64,000 nt of DNA from Enterobacter asburiae (GTDB lineage Bacteria > Pseudomonadota > Gammaproteobacteria > Enterobacterales > Enterobacteriaceae), in NCBI GenBank assembly GCA_011754535.1, contig JAAQVN010000001.1, forward strand, positions 1,116,001 to 1,180,000. Direction: 5' to 3'. The notes beneath the pieces were generated by a model, which did no database searches, had not been told where the DNA came from, and saw only the letters and a list, made by a program, of their open reading frames with translations. The position numbers and the translations under genes were made by a program. How positions within the stretch are numbered: position 1 is the stretch's first letter; each line of letters begins with the position of its first letter. Shown in pieces: positions 56,170 through 64,000 of the stretch.

Positions 56170-57727
56170 AGCGCGTGGCGAGGTTGTTTTCTGCCCAAAG
56201 AATAAATTCCGTCTTTGGCAGCGCCTTACTGTAGAACCATCCCTGCCCGTACTGCACGCCGTGGCGGTGCAACCAGGTGAGCTGCCCTTCGGTCTCCACG
56301 CCTTCCGCCACCATCGCCAGCTGCAGCGATTTCGCCATTTCGATAATGTGCGGCGTTACGTTTTTGTACTCCAGCGCATCCACGAACGATTTATCAATTT
56401 TTAGCGTGTCGACATCAAGATCCTGCAGATAGCTGAGGCTGGAATAGCCCGTGCCGAAATCATCAATGTAGACAGGGTGGCCCGAACGGCGAAACGCGGC
56501 GATAGCCGGCGCGCTGATTTTGGGGTCAGCAAAGCCACGCTCGGTTAACTCAAGGGCGATTTGTCTGGGGTGAATCTGCCACTTATTCAGTAGCTGGCTC
56601 AGTAAAGGCGGCAGGTTACTGGAGGTCAAATCGGCCGGGGCGAGGTTGATGGAGATATGCTGATCGGGGTGGAGCTGCAGCCAGTGGCCCATATCTTCAA
56701 ACACTTTTTCCACGACTAACTGCGTCAGCTGCGAGATGAGGCCGGTTTGTTCAGCAAGCGGCACAAAAATATCAGGCGAGAGACTGCTTCCGTCTGGCTG
56801 GGGCCATCGCGCCAGTGCCTCTGCGCCGACAATTTTGCCGCTACACAGCGCCACAATGGGCTGATAGTGAACTACAAAATCGCGGCTGTTAATGGCGTCA
56901 AGCAGGCGATTGCGTGGCGACTGGATGCGTCGCAGGATCCGCAGGACAAACAGTGCCGCAAGCACGCTTATCAGCATGCCAAACGGCAGCCAGAAAAGCA
57001 GTTGCCGGTGCCAGGTTTCAGCCAGGGGCTTGAGCGTAGCCCATGCAACGACGGTAAACCCCAACTCAGGGACTGGTTTCATCACATACATCGAACCATT
57101 GTACTGAATGCTGGAGATACCCCGATCGTTAACCCGATCGCGGATATGCGGATCAAGCGTGTTACTGCTGGCGAAAATAAGATGCGTTGCGCTTCCCACC
57201 AGGGCGGCATCAATGGCAATCGCCCCGAAGGGGATCACATCCACAAGCGAGGCAGGATCGATCAGAACAAGGTAATGACCTTTGCCCAGGACGGCCATGT
57301 AGCGGTGAAAACCAAGATCGTTTTGTGCGGTGAGCCACGCGCTGTAACCATCTTCGGTTATCCGCATGGGAGGAGGGTAAGGGACCGCTTTGCTGGCCTG
57401 TTCAAGCGAAGAGCAGATTGGGCGGAAATTGTCGATGTAGATCACCTCCTGGATATAGCGCCATGAGAACGCGACCCGACGTATCTCCCTCAAGTGCAGC
57501 GGACTACAGGGGACCCCTTTAAATTCCTGCAGATGATTTAACGCTTCTTTAGCTTGATCCACGACCCTGTCGGTGCGCATCAGCACGCGAGAAGCATAGC
57601 TATCCAGCGCATCGACAAATTTCTCTTCCGCCTGGCGATGGGCCAGCCAGATGCTGAGGCAAATGGGAACCAGCACGGAAAAGATAAGTACGCCAGTCAC
57701 CAGACTGACCAGATGTCGGGTTTTCAT
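56162..57727 (-). CDS. pdeB: c-di-GMP phosphodiesterase PdeB (CSS-EAL)
   Basis: PdeB (YlaB) hydrolyses c-di-GMP to pGpG. The 521-residue protein has an N-terminal membrane helix (about 8-28), a periplasmic CSS redox-sensing domain with Cys in VPCSPLHL and PICSSLE (about 74 and 104), a second helix (about 243-262) and a cytoplasmic EAL domain (about 275-510) with [28 protein letters not shown] and KIDKSFVD. Length and layout match E. coli PdeB. It marks a return of the core gene order within the accessory region. Confidence 0.94.
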   Translation of the reverse strand: MKTRHLVSLVTGVLIFSVLVPICLSIWLAHRQAEEKFVDALDSYASRVLMRTDRVVDQAKEALNHLQEFKGVPCSPLHLREIRRVAFSWRYIQEVIYIDNFRPICSSLEQASKAVPYPPPMRITEDGYSAWLTAQNDLGFHRYMAVLGKGHYLVLIDPASLVDVIPFGAIAIDAALVGSATHLIFASSNTLDPHIRDRVNDRGISSIQYNGSMYVMKPVPELGFTVVAWATLKPLAETWHRQLLFWLPFGMLISVLAALFVLRILRRIQSPRNRLLDAINSRDFVVHYQPIVALCSGKIVGAEALARWPQPDGSSLSPDIFVPLAEQTGLISQLTQLVVEKVFEDMGHWLQLHPDQHISINLAPADLTSSNLPPLLSQLLNKWQIHPRQIALELTERGFADPKISAPAIAAFRRSGHPVYIDDFGTGYSSLSYLQDLDVDTLKIDKSFVDALEYKNVTPHIIEMAKSLQLAMVAEGVETEGQLTWLHRHGVQYGQGWFYSKALPKTEFILWAENNLATRST

Positions 57728-57910
57728 GCTGTCGTTTCCTTTCTCATATGTCCGAATTCGGGCACTGAGTTCCCTGCCTGCAGAGAGATATTTTACCGCG
57801 AAATGAAATAGTTATAGCACGTGGGGGCAGGGTTTTCATGTTATCTAAAGCAAATCAGAAAATATCGTCGGGAGAGAGGGGGTTGTTTTTTCAACATGGC
57901 CTGGATATTA

Positions 57911-57931
57911 TTTTGTTATGTTATAACAAAA
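57911..57931. promoter_or_regulatory. Zur box upstream of rpmE2
   Basis: A 21-bp near-perfect palindrome, TTTTGTTATG, central T, TATAACAAAA (one mismatch). It lies 15 bp before the rpmE2 start and resembles the Zur operators that control zinc-independent ribosomal proteins. Confidence 0.8.
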
Positions 57932-57946
57932 CACAAAGGGTTTACG

Positions 57947-58207
57947 ATGAAACCAAACATCCATCCAGCGTATCGCACCGTGGTATTCCACGACACCAGC
58001 GCCAATGAATACTTTAAAGTTGGTTCAACCATTAAAACCGACCGCGAAATTGAACTCGACGGTGAAACGTATCCGTACATCACCATTGAGGTTTCTTCAA
58101 AATCGCATCCGTTTTATACCGGCAAGCAAAAAACGTTCTCCACGGATGGCAGCGCGGCGCGTTTTCGCAAGCGTTTTGGCGGCTTTCTTAATGCGAAGCG
58201 GGGCTAA
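57947..58207 (+). CDS. rpmE2: Ribosomal protein L31 type B (zinc-independent)
   Basis: This paralogue (YkgM) replaces zinc-containing L31 when zinc is scarce, freeing zinc from ribosomes. The 86-residue protein starts [18 protein letters not shown] and contains no cysteine at all, as expected for the zinc-free type. The start at 57947 is fixed by this sequence; an upstream open frame is unrelated. The Zur box and rpmJ2 follow the same logic. Confidence 0.96.
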   Translation: MKPNIHPAYRTVVFHDTSANEYFKVGSTIKTDREIELDGETYPYITIEVSSKSHPFYTGKQKTFSTDGSAARFRKRFGGFLNAKRG

Positions 58208-58209
58208 CC

Positions 58210-58350
58210 ATGCAGGTGCTTAACTCATTGCGCAGCGCAAAACAGCGTCACCCGGATTGCCAGATAGTCAAACGCAAGGGACGCTTATACGTGATTTGCA
58301 AATCCAATCCGCGCTTTAAGGCGGTGCAGGGACGTAAAAAAAGACGCTAA
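58210..58350 (+). CDS. rpmJ2: Ribosomal protein L36 type B (zinc-independent)
   Basis: This 46-residue paralogue (YkgO) of L36 starts [20 protein letters not shown] and ends VQGRKKRR. It has only two Cys (17 and 30) and lacks the three-Cys-one-His zinc knuckle of standard L36. It begins 2 bp after the rpmE2 stop and is therefore in the same Zur-controlled operon. It overlaps the stop of the convergent acetyltransferase gene. Confidence 0.96.
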   Translation: MQVLNSLRSAKQRHPDCQIVKRKGRLYVICKSNPRFKAVQGRKKRR

Positions 58351-59057
58351 ACGCGCGTTTCTCGCCAGCTTTCCAGGGATCTCTTCTGTTTGCCATCGGC
58401 AGTAAAATTGTCGGTGGCTAGCCAGCCTTCAAAGGCGCTCGCCAGCGCCGGCCACTCTTTGTCGAGAATCGAAAACCAGTCGGTATCCCGGTTACGGCCT
58501 TTTATGACCAGCGCCTGGCGAAAGCGCCCTTCAAACTGAAAGCCCAGACGCAGTGCCGCTTTGCGCGAAGGCTCGTTCAGGCTGTTGCACTTCCATTCAT
58601 ATCGCCGATAGCCAAGGGTATCGAACACGTACCGCATTAGCAGATATTGCGCTTCTGTTGACATGGGCGTACGGCTTAATAGCACGGAGAAGTGAACGTG
58701 TCCTACTTCCACAACGCCGTTTTTGGGATCGATCCGCATCAGGGCCAGCGTCCCGACCGGGGCCTGAGTCTGATTATCTATAACCGTAAAGTGCATCGGG
58801 TCCGATAACTCACACACGCTTGCCACCCATTCGGCAAACTCCGCGGCCGTGGCATCGGGTTCACGCAGCAGCCACGTCCAGCTGCGGGTGTCTCCGGCCA
58901 GAGCATAGGCGGAGAACAACGCTTCGGCATGCTCCACGCGCAGCGGTTCAAGCCGACAATAACGCCCCTGCAGTACCACCCGGGACGGATGAGGGCGGGG
59001 CTGCCAGTCGGTAAGAGCTTCGCCCACAGGTTGTCCAAACTCATTGAATGTCTTCAT
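58347..59057 (-). CDS. GNAT family N-acetyltransferase
   Basis: The 236-residue protein is a RimJ/RimL-type GNAT enzyme: [18 protein letters not shown] at the N-terminus, [20 protein letters not shown] for strands 3-4, and [20 protein letters not shown] near the acetyl-CoA end. The acceptor is unknown. It is divergent from a MocR regulator with dyads between them, so it is probably that regulator's target. Confidence 0.88.
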   Translation of the reverse strand: MKTFNEFGQPVGEALTDWQPRPHPSRVVLQGRYCRLEPLRVEHAEALFSAYALAGDTRSWTWLLREPDATAAEFAEWVASVCELSDPMHFTVIDNQTQAPVGTLALMRIDPKNGVVEVGHVHFSVLLSRTPMSTEAQYLLMRYVFDTLGYRRYEWKCNSLNEPSRKAALRLGFQFEGRFRQALVIKGRNRDTDWFSILDKEWPALASAFEGWLATDNFTADGKQKRSLESWRETRV

Positions 59058-59102
59058 TTTTATTTCCGTGACGTTGAGAAGAGTTCAAGATTAAAAAATT
59101 AC

Positions 59103-59146
59103 TGGTTCCTTAAAAAGAACCACTCGACTATGTTTTAGTGGTACCA
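59103..59146. promoter_or_regulatory. Candidate MocR operator before the GNAT gene
   Basis: Related half-sites fill this stretch: TGGTTC (59103-59108) facing GAACCA, and ACCACT (near 59119) facing AGTGGT (near 59137) across 12 bp. They lie in the 101-bp divergent promoter region. MocR proteins bind multiple such half-sites; the assignment is positional. Confidence 0.5.
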
Positions 59147-59158
59147 CAAGGAGATGAA

Positions 59159-60619
59159 ATGAACATACCGGGCGATGAACTTTATACTTTGCTTCACGCT
59201 GCGCTGAAAACGCGTGGGGAAGAGACGCTCCAGCGCGCGCTCTATCTCGCTTTGCGGGAGGCCATACTGGGCGGAAGACTTCGCTCGGGGAGCCAGTTGT
59301 CCGGCTCGCGAACGTTGGCGCAGCAGCTCTGCGTTTCCCGGAACACCGTCAATGCGGCGCTGGACCAGCTCACGCTTGAAGGCTATTTGCTGCGTAACCG
59401 TCAGGGGACGCGGGTGGCGCAATTCGCCCATCGTGCCAGCCGGCGGGGGCTGCCGGATCCTGACGTCCGGCTTGCAAAACGTGTCGCTCAGCTGCCTGAG
59501 CCTGTACCACGCGACACCCCGGTAATGGCGTTTACGCCGGGAACGCCCGCCATCAACTATTTCCCCTTGCCGCTGTGGCGACGACTGTACGATCGCGTCC
59601 TGCGGGAGGAGGGGAGCGCTCTGCTGGGCTATGGCGACCCGGCCGGGGAGCCGTCGCTGCGGGCAGCCATTGCCCGCCACCTTGCCCTCTCCCGCGGCAT
59701 TGACTGCGACGCCAGCCAGATTGTGATAACCGAAGGGGCGCTCGAGGGCGTTAATTTGTGTACGATGCTGTTAAGCGAGCCGGGGGATGTCGCCTGGGTG
59801 GAAAACCCTGGCTATAGCGGGGCTAAAAGCGCCTTTGTTAAAACGGGCCTGGCGATGACCGGTATACCGGTGGATGACGAGGGGATGCGCTGGGAAGGGC
59901 TGGGTGCGCCTTCACCCACGCTGATTTTTACCTCGCCATCGCACCAGTTTCCTTACGGGAGCGTGCTCAGCGCGCGGCGGCGGCTTGCGCTGCTGGAGCT
60001 GGCCCGCCAGCACAAGGCGTGGATCATTGAGGACGATTACGACAGCGAGTTCCGTTATGTCGGTGAGCCGGTACCGGCGATGCTGGGAATGGTCAACAAC
60101 GCGCCCGTTGTGTATCTGGGAACCTTCAGCAAAACGCTGTTTCCGTCTCTCAGAATGGGGTTTATGGTGTTGCCGCCAGCGCTGGCGAAAGCGGCGCGTC
60201 CGGCCATCGGCTCGCTGCTGCGCGGCGGGCATCGCGCAGAACAGCGCACCCTGGCGCTGTTTATTGAGGAGGGGCACTATGCCCGTCATCTGGCCGCGAT
60301 GCGTCGCCTTTATCGTAAGCGTTACCGCCAGCTGCGGGAGGTGCTCGGCGCAGAGCTTCATACTCCGCACCGTATTCTGGCCGGCGAAGGCGGGATGCAC
60401 CTGACGCTGTCGATAGACGGTATTGATGACCAGAGGCTGGTAGAGAAGGCGAGGCCGTTTCAGCTGGCACCCGCGGCACTGAGCGGGTACTACCTGGAGA
60501 GGAAGCAGGGGCAAACCGGCCTGGTTTTAGGTTACGGCAACACCTCTGCTTCGCAGTTTGCACCGGGGATCCGACGCCTGCAGGCGTTAATTACGCAGCA
60601 GCAGGTCGGGAAAGGGTAA
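59159..60619 (+). CDS. MocR-type PLP-dependent regulator (PdxR-like layout)
   Basis: The 486-residue protein has an N-terminal GntR winged helix (about 20-85, [20 protein letters not shown]) and an aminotransferase-like domain (about 115-480) with [15 protein letters not shown], the cofactor Asp in [10 protein letters not shown], and the PLP Lys in [15 protein letters not shown]. The start at 59159 follows AAGGAG. Its 3' end overlaps the convergent ylaC by 29 bp. Target is probably the divergent GNAT gene; a pyridoxal-related role is possible but not shown. Confidence 0.88.
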   Translation: MNIPGDELYTLLHAALKTRGEETLQRALYLALREAILGGRLRSGSQLSGSRTLAQQLCVSRNTVNAALDQLTLEGYLLRNRQGTRVAQFAHRASRRGLPDPDVRLAKRVAQLPEPVPRDTPVMAFTPGTPAINYFPLPLWRRLYDRVLREEGSALLGYGDPAGEPSLRAAIARHLALSRGIDCDASQIVITEGALEGVNLCTMLLSEPGDVAWVENPGYSGAKSAFVKTGLAMTGIPVDDEGMRWEGLGAPSPTLIFTSPSHQFPYGSVLSARRRLALLELARQHKAWIIEDDYDSEFRYVGEPVPAMLGMVNNAPVVYLGTFSKTLFPSLRMGFMVLPPALAKAARPAIGSLLRGGHRAEQRTLALFIEEGHYARHLAAMRRLYRKRYRQLREVLGAELHTPHRILAGEGGMHLTLSIDGIDDQRLVEKARPFQLAPAALSGYYLERKQGQTGLVLGYGNTSASQFAPGIRRLQALITQQQVGKG

Positions 60620-61058
60620 AGACATCATAAAACGAGAGCTGGCCTTTGGTGGCGACCATTTTCTGCAGCTTCTCTTTTTGCACGGTGTCGACAGCCGGAG
60701 AGTGCATGATGTTTTCGATTAGCTCCCTGGGCACGAAACGCGTGTTGTACCATTCGCCGTTGTAGCAGACCCGGAAATCGAGCACGTCAATATCTTCGTA
60801 ACGGTAGCGGGGATTCACGTCGAAAAAGAAAAAGGCGTTAAAGACGACAAACAGCACCACCAGCAGCCAGACGGAGTCCACCAGCGTTTCGGACTTCAGC
60901 ATTACAATCAGCGTCGCCAGCCAGGCGGCATACATGGCAACAAACAGCCCGGGATGTTTGCGGATAAAGCTAATGCTAAAGCGCGGGCGATTGTCGCGCT
61001 TTTCGCGGTGGTTAAGATCGTCGATGGTGGCGGTAAGCAGGCGCTGTATCTCGGTCAT
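60591..61058 (-). CDS. ylaC: Inner-membrane protein YlaC
   Basis: The 155-residue product has two predicted membrane helices (about 35-75, [20 protein letters not shown] region and the following [17 protein letters not shown]) and a soluble C-terminal part. Function is unknown. It is next to maa, as in E. coli. Confidence 0.92.
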   Translation of the reverse strand: MTEIQRLLTATIDDLNHREKRDNRPRFSISFIRKHPGLFVAMYAAWLATLIVMLKSETLVDSVWLLVVLFVVFNAFFFFDVNPRYRYEDIDVLDFRVCYNGEWYNTRFVPRELIENIMHSPAVDTVQKEKLQKMVATKGQLSFYDVFTLSRPAAA

Positions 61059-61176
61059 TTTTGGCCTTTATGAGAGTTGACAATACAGGGTGTCTGCCAA
61101 TTTTAGGGGAGCCATCAGGCTGAAAAAAGTAACAGTCTGGTGGTAAAAGATCATAACAGTTGGCTCCCCCGGAGCG

Positions 61177-61728
61177 TTACAGCGTTTTGATGATTTTCGC
61201 CGGATTGCCGCCCACGACGACGTTAGCCGGGACGTCTTTCGTCACGACGGCACCGGAAGCCACCACCACATTATCGCCGATGGTGACGCCAGGGTTAATG
61301 ACCGCACGTCCACCAATCCAGACATTATTGCCAATAGTGACGGGCTTACCGAACTCCACGCCGCTGTTACGTTCTTCTGCATCCAGCGGATGGGTTGCCG
61401 TATAAATATGTACGCCTGGCGCGAGCATGCAGTTATCGCCAATACGAACAGGGCAGACATCAAGCATCACGCAATCGAAGTTAGCGTAAAAGTCTTTGCC
61501 GAGATAAATGTTATATCCATAGTCACAGCGGAAGCTCGGCTCAATATACGCCCCTTCGCTTTGTCCCAGCAGTTCCGCCAGAATGTTCTGGCGTTCTGTT
61601 TTTTCGTCAGGCGCGGTGTGGTTATAGCGGTGAATCAGATGGCGCGCCCGCAGCCGGTCGGCTCGTAGCGTCTCATCACCGGGGCGGTAATGTTCACCTG
61701 AAATCATCTTCTGTTTTTCTATGCTCAT
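61177..61728 (-). CDS. maa: Maltose O-acetyltransferase
   Basis: Maa transfers acetyl from acetyl-CoA to glucose or maltose. The 183-residue protein has an N-terminal helical cap ([19 protein letters not shown]) and a left-handed beta-helix of hexapeptide repeats, with the catalytic His in [14 protein letters not shown] (about 115) and [20 protein letters not shown]. Length equals E. coli Maa. The 208-bp gap to hha holds no supported gene. Confidence 0.95.
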   Translation of the reverse strand: MSIEKQKMISGEHYRPGDETLRADRLRARHLIHRYNHTAPDEKTERQNILAELLGQSEGAYIEPSFRCDYGYNIYLGKDFYANFDCVMLDVCPVRIGDNCMLAPGVHIYTATHPLDAEERNSGVEFGKPVTIGNNVWIGGRAVINPGVTIGDNVVVASGAVVTKDVPANVVVGGNPAKIIKTL

Positions 61729-61936
61729 CGGAACCTCTCTGGATGTTATTCCTGAAGGGTAATCGCAACTGGCAATCAGGGGAACGTTCCCGGAAAGCCG
61801 ATGTGACCAGAGTCACAACATTGTTGCAGATGAGCGCGTTTAACACGGAGACCTGGCTTTCGCGCAGGGAGCATAACGGGACAGGTGAATACAGCTTATA
61901 ACGTGGCGTAGAACCTCTACAGACACACTTCAAAGA

Positions 61937-62155
61937 TTAACGAACAAATTTCCACACAGAAGTGGGGATTTTGTCATACAGCTTATTCATCGTCAGCTCT
62001 GCAAGGCGATGGTCAGCGGCTGAATAAAATACCGCCAGTTCATTATCAGAAAGCTCGTATTTATTCTTTTCAATGACGCGTTCAAGGGTGTCAATTGACT
62101 GGCAACGTCGTAAGCGCATCAAATAATCGATCTTTGTGAGTGGTTTATCAGACAT
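61937..62155 (-). CDS. hha: Hemolysin expression modulator Hha
   Basis: Hha is a small H-NS partner that helps silence horizontally acquired genes. The 72-residue protein starts [20 protein letters not shown] and is nearly identical to E. coli Hha. It follows tomB by 27 bp in the same operon. Confidence 0.97.
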   Translation of the reverse strand: MSDKPLTKIDYLMRLRRCQSIDTLERVIEKNKYELSDNELAVFYSAADHRLAELTMNKLYDKIPTSVWKFVR

Positions 62156-62182
62156 AAATTCACCTTAGTAATTGTAATAATT

Positions 62183-62557
62183 TTAACAGGAAAGACTAAC
62201 CGGGTTAGCTCTGCTCACGTTGACGAAACAGCGGAATAGCCGGTTTCCCGATTTACGCCATTTTTGCAAATCCTGGGCGTTAATGCCGTAGCTGCTGAAC
62301 AACATAAAGGTGTCGTCCAGGTATTCATCAATTTGCTCAATGAGCTTATTATCTTCATTGTACTTAATTTTATAATTAAGTGCGAAGGTAGCAATATGCT
62401 CTATCAGCTCATTCAACTGTAAATTGATGGCAGACGTTGGGTCGTTTACCCAGCCATGGTTGCTTTCATCAAGATTGGCAAGGCAGTCATGGTACAAGGA
62501 TTCGCAGAGAAATTTCAACTGCGCGATATCATGCCTTTTTGGCGAGTACTCGTCCAT
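62183..62557 (-). CDS. tomB: Hha toxicity modulator TomB
   Basis: TomB counters Hha toxicity; a role as an oxygen-dependent antitoxin acting on a Cys of Hha has been proposed for E. coli. The 124-residue protein starts MDEYSPKRHDIAQLKFLCES. The start at 62557 matches E. coli; 11 upstream codons are open. It keeps the Hha-interacting acidic helices NLDESNHGWVNDPTSAINLQ and the C-terminal Cys. Confidence 0.95.
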   Translation of the reverse strand: MDEYSPKRHDIAQLKFLCESLYHDCLANLDESNHGWVNDPTSAINLQLNELIEHIATFALNYKIKYNEDNKLIEQIDEYLDDTFMLFSSYGINAQDLQKWRKSGNRLFRCFVNVSRANPVSLSC

Positions 62558-63024
62558 AGCGCATCCCCTTCTGAGTGATTTCTTACTCACCGAACATCAT
62601 TGTCGGGATGGATACAACTGACTTAGCTACATGAGTGCTGTGTTCCTGATAACCTAACTATAAGCCACTCCTTCCTGGATTTCACCGCGCTATTACGAAA
62701 AATTACAAATAAAACCGCAGGCTGCGAGCGCCTACGCAAATGTTCATCCGGAACCAGACGTTTTTATCCTGATTAACGATTGTTTTTTTCGCTTCCTTAC
62801 GTTTCATCGGCTTAGCGTACGGTCAGAAGAAAAGTTCAGAACTGGCGTTTTGTTTGTCTGAACTTTTAATTAGGAATATTCCTAACAACTTAAGCGGGGA
62901 AATAGATTTAGAAAAATTCTGAATTCACCGATTAAGTTATCAGTTAATTATGATATGCCTGATTAAGATGGCAGAAAATAAATAGGACCTCAATAAGCTT
63001 ATTTTATGATTTTTTCTGAAAATG
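62558..63024. promoter_or_regulatory. tomB-hha upstream region with two dyads
   Basis: No gene is supported in this 467-bp gap. It becomes A+T-rich from about 62860. It holds an exact 11-bp inverted repeat AAAAGTTCAGA (62830-62840) / TCTGAACTTTT (62857-62867) and, 2 bp later, the perfect 16-bp palindrome TTAGGAATATTCCTAA (62870-62885). The first could be a terminator-like stem; the second a protein-binding site. The tomB-hha promoter must lie here. Confidence 0.5.
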
Positions 63025-63050
63025 AAAAAGGCCGCAAATGCGGCCTTTTT
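63025..63050 (-). terminator. Terminator after acrB
   Basis: AAAAAGGCCGC / GCGGCCTTTTT with an AAAT loop, 18 bp after the acrB stop on the minus strand. The T runs on both strands allow two-way use. Confidence 0.85.
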
Positions 63051-63067
63051 ATTATATGAAACCGGTA

Positions 63068-64000
<933 letters not shown>

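Overview
The window is chromosomal DNA of an enterobacterium close to Enterobacter, Lelliottia or Leclercia. Most genes follow the order of the Escherichia coli K-12 tsx to acrB segment, and most proteins can be aligned almost residue for residue with E. coli products from memory. The differences are local: one lost gene and several inserted cassettes.

Layout. Positions 1-870 hold the end of a VOC-family gene and a YafY-type WYL regulator. Positions 990-15760 hold tsx, yajI, nrdR-ribD-ribH-nusB-thiL, yajO, dxs-ispA-xseB, thiI, yajL-panE, yajQ and yajR. The gene pgpA, which in E. coli overlaps the 3' end of thiL, is missing and a REP-like palindrome sits in its place. Positions 15900-23270 hold the cytochrome bo3 operon cyoABCDE and the yajG-ampG pair. 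Positions 23500-32980 are the proteostasis block bolA, tig, clpP, clpX, lon, hupB and ppiD, with clear heat-shock (sigma-32) promoters before clpP and lon. Positions 33000-47380 hold ybaV, fadM, an inserted HigBA-like toxin-antitoxin pair, queC, ybaE, cof, a cysteine desulfhydrase-like gene with decR, mdlAB, glnK-amtB behind a sigma-54/NtrC promoter, tesB, ybaY and ybaZ. The SRP RNA gene ffs is at 47539-47652.

Positions 47650-60620 are the accessory part. They hold a small two-gene operon of unknown function with a ribbon-helix-helix-like first product, a yczR/yczE divergon, lacI-lacZ without an adjacent lacY, rcnA/rcnR, the c-di-GMP phosphodiesterase pdeB, a Zur-boxed pair of zinc-independent ribosomal proteins (rpmE2-rpmJ2), and a MocR regulator divergent from a GNAT acetyltransferase. 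The core order resumes with ylaC, maa, hha-tomB and the 3' end of acrB.

Regulation can be read directly at many places. The lac promoter keeps the E. coli spacing of CRP site, -35, -10 and operator, and a 17-bp copy of the operator lies before lacI. There are three RcnR boxes, a Zur box, a sigma-54 promoter with an NtrC site, and candidate operators for both MocR regulators and the toxin-antitoxin pair. A 95-bp intergenic element (a covarying hairpin plus a C/G-rich palindrome) is tandemly repeated after amtB and recurs, complete or partial, in other convergent gaps. The least explained coding unit is the small operon at 47904-48367.
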